A stretch of 64,000 bases of DNA from Planctomycetota bacterium (GTDB taxonomy: Bacteria; Planctomycetota; Phycisphaerae; Phycisphaerales; SM1A02), in assembly GCA_009926625.1 (NCBI GenBank), contig RFON01000004.1, forward strand, positions 32,334 through 96,333, given 5' to 3'. The notes below the pieces were generated by a model. That model was not told the DNA's origin. It searched no databases and saw only the letters and a program-made list of their open reading frames with translations. The position numbers and the translations under genes are program-made. Within the stretch, counting starts at the first letter, position 1. Each line of letters begins with the position of its first letter. Shown here piece after piece: positions 34,194-41,563 of this stretch.

Positions 34194-35132
34194 TCACTTC
34201 GGTCGGTTCGTGTTGCCGAGCGCGATCACGGTTGCTGCATCGCCCGTACCCGAAAACACGGCGAGGAACGGCGCCGGATCCGGCGGAAGCGTCGAGAAAC
34301 CGATCTTCTGCTGCATCGACAGGTTGCAGGTGACGATGGTGAGTTCACCGCAGCGCGTGGTGCGCACATCATGCAGCGTCGCTGGCTCGGTGGTCGCGTA
34401 ACTCGCCCCCTTCACGAGGTCCGCGCGGGTCTTCTGCCCCTTGAAGTTCACCACCTGCATGCCCGGCGCGAGCATCTTGTCGAACGGCTTCAGGTCCTTC
34501 GCACGCTGCGCATCGAGGAACTTCGTCAGCATCGCCGTGCCCTCGCTCGCAAGCGCGGTCTCGCCTGCGAATGCGGGTGCCGCAGGCGCTGGTCGCGTCG
34601 ACGGCTGCTGCAGCGATGCCCATGCGGCGATCTTCCATCCGCCGTCAAAGGGAACCCACACGCCGATGCGCGGCGCCTCGCCGTTCACCTCGGTCCCGCC
34701 CACCCGTTGCTTCGCTCGAACGACGCAGGTGGTGACGAGCGCACCACCGACACGCGTCGCGACCACGCCCGACACTTGCACGTCGTGCGTTGCGCTGTTC
34801 TTGACCCGCGCGATGGAGAGCGTGCGGTCGGTCACGCCATCGAACGCCACGAGTTGCGCGCACGGCAGCAACTGCGCCTCGATCGCTGCACTGTCGCCAC
34901 GAGACAATGCCTCGAACCATTTGCCGATCACGGTCGTGGCGAGCGCGTTCAGCCCCGCGTCATCCTTTGGCCACTCGGGCGCGGCCGTCACAATCGGCGG
35001 CGACGCGGCGGGTGGAGTCCCCTGTGGATGAGCCGCTGAGCTCCGCCCGCCCGCATGAGCGGTCGCGCAGATCGCGGCGAAAACGATGGCGGACAGGATC
35101 AAGCGCGGCTGCCGATGTGCATGCTTCTTCAT
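34194..35132 (-). CDS. Exported protein with two NTF2-like halves
   Basis: A 312-residue exported protein. The signal peptide (LILSAIVFAAICATAHA) ends near residue 28. A Pro/Ala/Ser linker follows, then two similar halves, each with a leading helix and a beta sheet that suits an NTF2/DUF4440 fold (ALATTVIGKWFEALSRGD in the first; TAMLTKFLDAQRAKDLKPFD in the second). Each half has one pair of potentially disulfide-forming or free cysteines. The function is unknown. ATG 35132 has TACTCT nine bases upstream. It is divergent from groEL1 across 237 bp. Confidence 0.72.
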   Translation of the reverse strand: MKKHAHRQPRLILSAIVFAAICATAHAGGRSSAAHPQGTPPAASPPIVTAAPEWPKDDAGLNALATTVIGKWFEALSRGDSAAIEAQLLPCAQLVAFDGVTDRTLSIARVKNSATHDVQVSGVVATRVGGALVTTCVVRAKQRVGGTEVNGEAPRIGVWVPFDGGWKIAAWASLQQPSTRPAPAAPAFAGETALASEGTAMLTKFLDAQRAKDLKPFDKMLAPGMQVVNFKGQKTRADLVKGASYATTEPATLHDVRTTRCGELTIVTCNLSMQQKIGFSTLPPDPAPFLAVFSGTGDAATVIALGNTNRPK

Positions 35133-35141
35133 GAGCGGGCG

Positions 35142-35147
35142 AGAGTA
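35142..35147 (-). promoter_or_regulatory. -10-like hexamer for the exported NTF2-like gene
   Basis: TACTCT on the minus strand, nine bases before the ATG at 35132, predicting a leader of about three bases. Confidence 0.35.
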
Positions 35148-35261
35148 GTCGCCGCTCACCCCTCGAGCCCTGCCGCTTTGGCACACGCGAAGCGCGGCGA
35201 GTGAATCCACCGTTCTGGAAGGCTGCGCAAACTGTTCCGCACGGGGATAACGCGGTTTTAG

Positions 35262-35369
35262 GTCCGTGGCATGCGCTTTGCTAGCTTCCGCGCCTTCGCG
35301 CTTTGTGCGCCCAATGTGCCAACCCCTTCCTGAAGTCACTTTCGAAACCTGAAGAAACTGGAGAACACC
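35262..35369 (+). promoter_or_regulatory. groEL1 leader and putative promoter region
   Basis: I see no CIRCE element (TTAGCACTC inverted repeat) in the 237-bp divergent gap, so HrcA control is not indicated. A -10-like TAGCTT lies at 35282-35287, flanked by two copies of GCGCTTTG (35273-35280 and 35298-35305), 25 bases apart. The message would have a leader of about 75 bases ending in a GGAG ribosome-binding site, unlike the leaderless genes nearby. Confidence 0.3.
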
Positions 35370-37073
35370 ATGGCAGTCAAGGACCTCACTTTTGATACCC
35401 AAGCCCGCAAGCAGCTCCTCGCGGGCGTCGAGAAGCTCGCGAACGCGGTCAAGAGCACACTCGGCCCGCGCGGACGCAACGCAGTGCTCGACAAGAGTTG
35501 GGGAGGACCATCGGTCACGAAGGACGGTGTGACCGTTGCAGAAGAGATCGAGTTGCGGAACAAGGTGGAGAACATGGGGGCGAAGTTGGTGAAGGAAGCG
35601 GCAAGCAAGACATCGGACGATGCGGGGGACGGCACCACCACCGCCACGGTGCTCGCTGAGGCGCTCTTCCGAAGCGGACTCAAGTTCATCGCCGCCGGCG
35701 CAGACCCCAACGCGCTCATTCGTGGAATGCGTAAGGGTGTCGAAAGCGTCACGGGCACGATCGCATCGCTCTCGCGCCCAGTCGCGAATGTGGAAGGCGG
35801 CATCGAGCATGTCGCGACGATCAGCGCGAACAACGATTCGGAAGTCGGCACCATCATGGCGGAAGCGTTCGAGAAGGTCGGCAAGGACGGCGTCATCACG
35901 GTCGAGGAAGGCAAGGGGCGCGACACGATCGTCGATGTCGTGGAAGGCATGCGCTTCGACCGCGGCTACCTCAGCGCGAACTTCGTCACCAACACCGAAG
36001 ACATGGAAGTCGAGTTCGACAAGGCACTCGTGCTGATCCATGAGGACAAGATCGACTCTGTCACCAAGCTGGTGCCCTTCCTCGAGAAGGTCATGGAGTC
36101 GAAGAAGCCCCTGCTGATCATCGCCGAGGATGTGACGGGCGAGGCGCTCAGCACGCTCGTCATCAACAAGATGCGTGGCGTGCTCAATGTCTGCGCCGTG
36201 AAGGCACCTGGCTACGGCGACCGCCGCAAGGCCATGCTCGAGGACATCGCGATCCTCACGGGCGGCACCGCGATCATGAAGGATCTCGGCATCGAGCTCG
36301 ACAAGATCGCGATCTCGCAGCTCGGGCAGGCGAAGAAGGTCACCGTCGACGCCGACAACACCACGATCGTCGAGGGCGCGGGCAGCACCAAGTCCATCCA
36401 AGGGCGATGCACCCAGATCCGCAGCGAGATCGAGCGCACCGACTCCGACTACGACCGCGAGAAGCTGCAGGAGCGTCTTGCAAAGCTGGCGGGCGGCATC
36501 GCGCAGATCAAGGTTGGCGCAAGCAGCGAGACCGAGCTGAAGGAGAAGAAGGGACGCGTCGAGGACGCGCTCCACGCGACGCGCGCGGCTGTTGCCGAGG
36601 GCGTCGTGCCTGGCGGCGGACTGTCGTTCATCCGCGCCATTCCTGGTCTCAAGAAGGTTCGCGAGCAGCTCGAAGGCGATGAGGTCTTCGGCGTCGACAC
36701 TGTCGCTGAAGCGCTGGTCGTGCCGCTTTCCACCATCGCCGTGAACGCTGGCGAACGCGGATCCGTCGTTGTGGCGAAGGTTTCTTCGCTGAAGGGCAGC
36801 GAAGGCTTCAATGCGCTCACACGCACCTACGGCGACCTGCTGAAGCAGGGCGTCATCACCCCCGCCAAGGTCGACCGCGCGGCGCTGCAGAACGCGGCGA
36901 GCGTCGCGGGCTTGCTGCTCGCGACGGACTCGATCATCACCGAGGCACCAAAGCCGAAGGATGAAGGCAAGGGCGGCGGCCACGGACATGACCACGGCAT
37001 GGGTGGGATGGGCGGAATGGGCGGAATGGGTGGCATGGGCGGGATGGGTGGCATGGGAGGCATGGACTTCTGA
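35370..37073 (+). CDS. groEL: Chaperonin GroEL, copy 1 (His/GGM-tailed)
   Basis: A 567-residue group I chaperonin that forms double rings with GroES and folds proteins using ATP. Conserved elements include [14 protein letters not shown] (Asp52 region), [15 protein letters not shown] (Asp87) and [15 protein letters not shown]. The C-terminal tail is GHGHDHG followed by seven GGM repeats and DF. GGM tails are standard for folding GroELs, but the His-rich GHGHDHG before it is unusual and could bind metal. It has a GGAG site before the ATG. It is followed by groES (91 bp) and a second groEL. Confidence 0.97.
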   Translation: MAVKDLTFDTQARKQLLAGVEKLANAVKSTLGPRGRNAVLDKSWGGPSVTKDGVTVAEEIELRNKVENMGAKLVKEAASKTSDDAGDGTTTATVLAEALFRSGLKFIAAGADPNALIRGMRKGVESVTGTIASLSRPVANVEGGIEHVATISANNDSEVGTIMAEAFEKVGKDGVITVEEGKGRDTIVDVVEGMRFDRGYLSANFVTNTEDMEVEFDKALVLIHEDKIDSVTKLVPFLEKVMESKKPLLIIAEDVTGEALSTLVINKMRGVLNVCAVKAPGYGDRRKAMLEDIAILTGGTAIMKDLGIELDKIAISQLGQAKKVTVDADNTTIVEGAGSTKSIQGRCTQIRSEIERTDSDYDREKLQERLAKLAGGIAQIKVGASSETELKEKKGRVEDALHATRAAVAEGVVPGGGLSFIRAIPGLKKVREQLEGDEVFGVDTVAEALVVPLSTIAVNAGERGSVVVAKVSSLKGSEGFNALTRTYGDLLKQGVITPAKVDRAALQNAASVAGLLLATDSIITEAPKPKDEGKGGGHGHDHGMGGMGGMGGMGGMGGMGGMGGMDF

Positions 37074-37129
37074 TCCCCCGCAACGGACCACACGGACCTT
37101 TTTACTTTTTCAGACCTGACGAAACACCA

Positions 37130-37153
37130 GAAACCTTTTACGAAACCTTTTAC
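37130..37153 (+). repeat. 12-bp tandem duplication in the groES leader
   Basis: GAAACCTTTTAC occurs twice in a row (37130-37141 and 37142-37153), ending directly before the GGAG ribosome-binding site of groES. It may simply be a slippage product or tune the spacing or translation of groES. Confidence 0.6.
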
Positions 37154-37164
37154 GGAGAACACAC

Positions 37165-37458
37165 ATGAGCACCGTTCGACCACTCGAAGACCGCATCGTC
37201 GTCAAGCCACTCGATCCAGAAACCAAGACCGCGTCGGGAATCTTCCTGCCAGAGACTTCCAAGGAGAAGCCCATGCAGGGCAAGGTCATTTCCGTTGGTC
37301 CGGGCAAGCTGCTCGAAAACGGCACGCGCCTGAAGCCCACGGTCACCAAGGGCGACACCGTCGTGTTCGGCAAGTACTCGGGCACCGAGATCGAGATCAA
37401 GAGCGTGACGCACCTCATCATCCGCGAGAGCGAACTGCTCGGCGTGATTGAAGGCTGA
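37165..37458 (+). CDS. groES: Co-chaperonin GroES
   Basis: A 97-residue GroES: VRPLEDRIVVKPLDPE at the N terminus, the mobile-loop stretch KTASGIFLPETSKEKPMQGK, and YSGTEIEIKSVTHLIIRESE at the C terminus. It caps the GroEL ring. It is encoded between the two groEL genes, with a GGAG ribosome-binding site eight bases before its ATG. The mobile-loop IFLPE is close to the canonical IVLT/IFLP pattern that contacts GroEL. Confidence 0.97.
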   Translation: MSTVRPLEDRIVVKPLDPETKTASGIFLPETSKEKPMQGKVISVGPGKLLENGTRLKPTVTKGDTVVFGKYSGTEIEIKSVTHLIIRESELLGVIEG

Positions 37459-37503
37459 CCTGAATCGCCACCACCCTCAGTCAACAGACAAAGGCACACA
37501 CAC

Positions 37504-39117
37504 ATGTCCAGCAAGCAGATGAAGTTCTCGACCGCAGCGCACACTGAACTGAAGCGCGGCGTGGATCAGATCGCGAAGGCGGTTGCCGTCACCATGGGCC
37601 CAGCAGGGCGCAATGTGATCGTGCAGAAGTCCTTCGGCAACCCGTCCGTCACCAAGGACGGCGTCAGCGTGGCGAAGGAAGTTGAACTTTCCGAGCCGTT
37701 CCAGAGCATGGGCGCGAAGCTCGTGGCGCAAGTCGCGAAGAAGACCGCGGACATCGCAGGTGACGGCACCACGGCTGCCACCGTGCTCGCATCAGCGATC
37801 TTCAACGGCGGGCTCAAGTTCGTCGCAACCGGCGCGAACGCCGTCGCGATCCAGCGCGGCGTGAACGACGCTGCGCGCATTGCGGGCGAAGCGATCACCG
37901 CATCCGCCACCAAGTGCAAGGGCCGCGACGATCTCACGAAGATCGCGACCGTCAGCGCGAACCACGATGGCGAGATCGGCTCACTCATTGCCGAAGCCAT
38001 CGACAAGGTCGGCGCCACGGGTGTCGTCGAGATCGAGGAAGGCAAGACCGCCGACACCACGCTCGATTATGTCGAAGGCATGTGCTTCGACAAGGGCTAC
38101 CTGTCGCCGTACTTCATGACCGATCCGAAGAAGGCGGAGTGCGTGCTCGAGAACGTGCTCGTGCTCGTTTACGAGAAGAAGATTTCCAACCTCGTCGATT
38201 TCCTCCCGCTGCTGAACAAGGTGGCCTCTGCGAGCAAGCCGCTGCTGGTGATTGCGGAAGAAGTGGAGAACGAGGCGCTCGCTGCGCTTGTGGTCAACCG
38301 CCTCCGCGGTGTGCTGCAGATCTGCGCGGTGAAGGCCCCGGGCTTCGGCGATCGCCGCAAGGCGATGCTTGGCGACATCGCCACCCTCACGGGTGCGACA
38401 TTCTTCGCCGAGGATCTCGGTCGCACGCTCAACGATGTCCAGCTGAACGAGCTGGGCACGGCACGGCGTGTGGTCGTCACCAAGGACGAATGCACCATCA
38501 TCGAGGGGTCCGGCAAGAAGTCGGCCATTCAGGATCGCATCGCCCAGATCCGTACCCAGCACGACAAGTCCACCTCCGACTACGACCGCGAGAAGCTCAA
38601 TGAGCGCCTCGCCAAGCTGACGGGCGGCGTGGCAATCATCCATGTCGGCGCAGCGACCGAAGTCTCCATGAAGGAGAAGAAGGACCGCGTGGACGACGCA
38701 CTGCATGCCACTCGCGCGGCTGCGAAGGAGGGCTATGTCGCCGGCGGCGGCGTTGCGTTCCTGCGTGCGGTTGATGCGGTGAAGAGTGCACGCCGAAAGG
38801 CGGAAGGCGACGAGGTCTTCGGCTACGACATCGTGGTCGAGGCACTTCGTCAACCGACCTGGCAGATCGCCACCAACTTCGGCACCGACGGCGATGTCGT
38901 GGTGGACCGCGTGCTCGAAGGCAAGGGCGCGTTCGGCTTCAACGCATCGACCGGCGAGTACGAGGACCTCATCAAGGCTGGCATCATCGATCCTGCCTTG
39001 GTGGCCAAGACTGCCATCGAGAACGCCGCCAGCGTCGCGGGGCTCATGCTGACGACCGATGTGCTCGTGACGGAACTGAAGGAAGAGACCGCACCCACCG
39101 AGGGAGCGGTCTCCTGA
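37504..39117 (+). CDS. groEL: Chaperonin GroEL, copy 2 (no GGM tail)
   Basis: A 537-residue paralogue of the first GroEL. ATPase residues are kept: VTKDGVSVAKEVEL, AGDGTTAATVLASAI, and the region after AGGGVAFLRAVDAVK. It differs widely in surface positions and ends in a short acidic tail (ELKEETAPTEGAVS) instead of GGM repeats, so its cavity floor is different. Organisms with two GroELs often use the tail-less one for special substrates or stress. A 12-bp terminator follows. An AAAGG-like site precedes its ATG, 45 bases after groES. Confidence 0.96.
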   Translation: MSSKQMKFSTAAHTELKRGVDQIAKAVAVTMGPAGRNVIVQKSFGNPSVTKDGVSVAKEVELSEPFQSMGAKLVAQVAKKTADIAGDGTTAATVLASAIFNGGLKFVATGANAVAIQRGVNDAARIAGEAITASATKCKGRDDLTKIATVSANHDGEIGSLIAEAIDKVGATGVVEIEEGKTADTTLDYVEGMCFDKGYLSPYFMTDPKKAECVLENVLVLVYEKKISNLVDFLPLLNKVASASKPLLVIAEEVENEALAALVVNRLRGVLQICAVKAPGFGDRRKAMLGDIATLTGATFFAEDLGRTLNDVQLNELGTARRVVVTKDECTIIEGSGKKSAIQDRIAQIRTQHDKSTSDYDREKLNERLAKLTGGVAIIHVGAATEVSMKEKKDRVDDALHATRAAAKEGYVAGGGVAFLRAVDAVKSARRKAEGDEVFGYDIVVEALRQPTWQIATNFGTDGDVVVDRVLEGKGAFGFNASTGEYEDLIKAGIIDPALVAKTAIENAASVAGLMLTTDVLVTELKEETAPTEGAVS

Positions 39118-39134
39118 ATCCACTGACTCCACGG

Positions 39135-39180
39135 CGGAGGATCGCGCGGCGTTCGGCCTCGCGATCCTCCGTCTTTCATT
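39135..39180 (+). terminator. Strong rho-independent-type terminator after groEL2
   Basis: A perfect 12-bp stem (39135-39146 with 39160-39171) with a 13-base loop is followed by TCTTTCATT. It separates the groEL1-groES-groEL2 operon from dnaJ. The T-rich tail is only partial. Confidence 0.75.
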
Positions 39181-39209
39181 GGATCAACTCCCCACAACGG
39201 AGATGAGCC

Positions 39210-40370
39210 ATGCCTGTTGAGCGCGATTACTACGAGGTGCTCTCCGTCGAGCGCACCGCTTCGGAGGATGAGGTCAAGCGCGCGTACCGCCGCATGGCGA
39301 TGAAGTGGCATCCCGACCGAAATCCGGGCGATGCCAAGGCGGAGGTGGAGTTCAAGGTCTGTGCAGAAGCGTACGAAGTGCTCTCGGATCCGCAGCGGCG
39401 GGCGCTGTACGACCAGTACGGTCACGCGGGTCTGCGCCAAGCGCCTGGACACGACTTCTCGCGGATGCGGCCCGACGACATCTTCTCGATCTTCAACGAC
39501 ATCTTCGGCGGGGGCGGATTTGGTGGCGGCCGTCAGCGACGCGGTCCTGTCCGCGGCTACGACCTCGAGACGAGCGTGGAAATCACGCTCGATGATGTGC
39601 TGCGCGGGAAGGAGCATGAGGTGAACTTCGCGCGCCGCGATGTGTGCGGTGCGTGCGAGGGAAGCGGCGCCAAGAAGGGCACGAAGCCGATCCAGTGCCC
39701 GACCTGTGGTGGCAACGGACAAGTCGCGCAAGCGGGACTCGGCGGCATGTTCCGCATGGTGACGACCTGTCCGAACTGCCGCGGAAGAGGCTCGGTCATC
39801 AGTGAGGCATGCCCAGAGTGTCGGGGCGCGGGACGCGTTTCACGAAAACGAAATCTCTCCGTGCGCATTCCAAAGGGGATTGCGGAAGGACAGGTGATCC
39901 GCATTGCAAGCGAGGGCGAACCGCCGCCGCAGGAGGCCGATGCCGCGGGCAAGGGACCGCGCGGCGACCTGCATGTGGTGATCGCCGTGCAGGATCATGA
40001 GACCTTCGAGCGCGTCGAGGATGATCTTGTCTGCACGCGCGACATCAGCTTTCCTCTCGCTGCGCTCGGCGGGCGCGTGCGAGTGGACACACTCGAAGGT
40101 CCGCAGGAAGTGGACATTCCCAAGGGCTCGCAGGACGGCGACATCGTCACGCTCGAAGGGGTCGGTCTCCCCAACTTGCGAAAGCCTGAGAAGCGCGGCG
40201 ATCTGCGGATCGGGCTCCGCGTCGTCGTGCCGCGTAGGCTTTCCGCGGATCAGCGTCGGCTGCTCGAAGAATTGGCCAAGCTCGACAGTGCGGATGGCGA
40301 GGAGATCCGGCCGCCCGAAAAGAGTTTCTTCAAGAAGATCAAGGACTCCATTGCAGGGAGCGAGACCTGA
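39210..40370 (+). CDS. dnaJ: Chaperone protein DnaJ
   Basis: A 386-residue type I J-protein. The J domain carries HPD at residues 34-36 (MKWHPDRNPGD). A Gly/Phe-rich segment (FGGGGFGGGRQRRGP) is followed by the zinc-finger domain with four CxxCxGxG motifs: CGACEGSG, CPTCGGNG, CPNCRGRG and CPECRGAG. The C-terminal substrate-binding domains run to the end. DnaJ delivers clients to DnaK and stimulates its ATPase. There is a GGAG site before the ATG. grpE follows 68 bp later, but dnaK is absent from the window. Confidence 0.97.
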   Translation: MPVERDYYEVLSVERTASEDEVKRAYRRMAMKWHPDRNPGDAKAEVEFKVCAEAYEVLSDPQRRALYDQYGHAGLRQAPGHDFSRMRPDDIFSIFNDIFGGGGFGGGRQRRGPVRGYDLETSVEITLDDVLRGKEHEVNFARRDVCGACEGSGAKKGTKPIQCPTCGGNGQVAQAGLGGMFRMVTTCPNCRGRGSVISEACPECRGAGRVSRKRNLSVRIPKGIAEGQVIRIASEGEPPPQEADAAGKGPRGDLHVVIAVQDHETFERVEDDLVCTRDISFPLAALGGRVRVDTLEGPQEVDIPKGSQDGDIVTLEGVGLPNLRKPEKRGDLRIGLRVVVPRRLSADQRRLLEELAKLDSADGEEIRPPEKSFFKKIKDSIAGSET

Positions 40371-40438
40371 AGACGCGCAGTCCGTTCCAGTCGCACGCGA
40401 AGGAGCCCAGTCGAAAGTCGTCAGAAAGCCACACACCG

Positions 40439-40999
40439 ATGGAAGTGAAGTCGAAGCCAAATCAAGATGATGCACCTGCCGCCCCGCAGGATTCGCCGCG
40501 CGAGGGAGGCGCATCGATCGGGGCGCCAGAGGGCGCGAACGATCCGCTCGCTGATCTGCAGCGTCAGGTCGATGAACGCCAACAGGCGTATGTCCGTGTG
40601 CTCGCGGACTTCCAGAACTTCCAGCGGCGGGCGAGGGAGAACGAGGCGCGCGCGAGAGAGATCGGCATTTCGTTCGTGGCGCGCGCGATCGTCCCAGTGC
40701 TCGAGAACATGGATCTGGCGCTTGGGCACAACCTGCGATCCCTGCCGGCAGACAAGCTCGCCGACGCCGTGACCCTGCTTCGCACGGAGTTGCTGAAGGC
40801 ACTCGCCCAGTGCGGCGTGGACCGCATTGATCCGGCTGCCGGCGATGAGTTCAACCCCATGCTGCACGAGGCTGTCCTCGAGCAGCCGACTGGCGCCGTT
40901 CCTGCGGGGCACATCGCGCAGTGCATGCAGGCTGGATACCGCCTCGGCGATGTGCCGCTTCGCCCGGCGAAGGTCGCAGTCGCGCGGGCTGCCACCTGA
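40439..40999 (+). CDS. grpE: Nucleotide exchange factor GrpE
   Basis: A 186-residue GrpE. A disordered acidic N terminus (residues 1-35) is followed by the long dimerisation helix (QQAYVRVLADFQNFQRRARE) and the C-terminal beta wing with FNPMLHEAVLEQPTGAVPAG, a typical DPxxHEA-like motif. GrpE releases ADP from DnaK. The gene follows dnaJ and precedes fmdB by three bases, so it is cotranscribed with both. The order dnaJ-grpE without dnaK is unusual. Confidence 0.95.
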   Translation: MEVKSKPNQDDAPAAPQDSPREGGASIGAPEGANDPLADLQRQVDERQQAYVRVLADFQNFQRRARENEARAREIGISFVARAIVPVLENMDLALGHNLRSLPADKLADAVTLLRTELLKALAQCGVDRIDPAAGDEFNPMLHEAVLEQPTGAVPAGHIAQCMQAGYRLGDVPLRPAKVAVARAAT

Positions 41000-41002
41000 C
41001 CC

Positions 41003-41563
41003 ATGCCGACATACGAATATGTCTGCCGCGGCTGCGGCCTTGCGTTCGAGCGGTTCCAGTCGATCACCGCGCCTGCCGTGCGGACCTGCCCACGCTGCGG
41101 TGCACGAAAGGTGGAGCGCCAGATTGGGATCGGCGGCGCGGTGATATTCAAGGGCGGCGGGTTTTACGAGACCGACTATCGCAGCGACTCGTACCGCAAG
41201 GGTGAAGAGTCGGAGCGCAGTGCGCAGAGTGCCGGCGGGAAGGATGCCTCGTCGAATGCCGACACGGCGAAGGCAGCGGCCTCGAAGTCCGATGCAGCGA
41301 AGCCGAGTCCATCCGCGTCCACGGGCGACGCAGGCGCGGGCTCCACGGGCAGTTCGAAGTCGGAAGCGGCGGACGCTGATTCGACCAAGGCAACTCCAGA
41401 AGCAAGACCCGCGAAGTCGAAGGCTTCGGCGCCCCGCGAAACGCGCGGCAAGAATCACGCGCGGGAGGGTCGCGGCATCGGCAATGTGCTGCAGCTTGGG
41501 CGCAAGGGCCAGGGGCGCGACACCCGTTCCAAGAAGATGCGCGCGGGAAGGAACAAGAAGTGA
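41003..41563 (+). CDS. FmdB-family zinc-ribbon protein with disordered tail
   Basis: A 186-residue protein. The first 45 residues form the FmdB/CxxC zinc ribbon: YVCRGCGLAFERFQS and, after it, TCPRCGARKVERQIG. The next part, GGAVIFKGGGFYETDYRSD, is also family-typical. From residue about 75 on it is a low-complexity Ala/Ser/Lys/Asp tail, probably disordered and longer than usual. FmdB proteins are putative regulatory proteins with unknown targets. It starts three bases after grpE and overlaps rnr by four bases. Confidence 0.87.
   Translation: MPTYEYVCRGCGLAFERFQSITAPAVRTCPRCGARKVERQIGIGGAVIFKGGGFYETDYRSDSYRKGEESERSAQSAGGKDASSNADTAKAAASKSDAAKPSPSASTGDAGAGSTGSSKSEAADADSTKATPEARPAKSKASAPRETRGKNHAREGRGIGNVLQLGRKGQGRDTRSKKMRAGRNKK

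Noticed and set aside
35196..35220. A GG-N10-GC pattern (TGGCAC at 35200) resembling a sigma-54 promoter before groEL1
   Set aside because: The -12 part is not TTGCA-like, no enhancer-type site is seen, and a random match in GC-rich DNA is likely.
34194..37091. A 965-codon open frame on the minus strand opposite groEL1
   Set aside because: It is an antisense shadow of highly biased groEL codons. Only its last 312 codons (start 35132, signal peptide, -10-like site) are a real gene.
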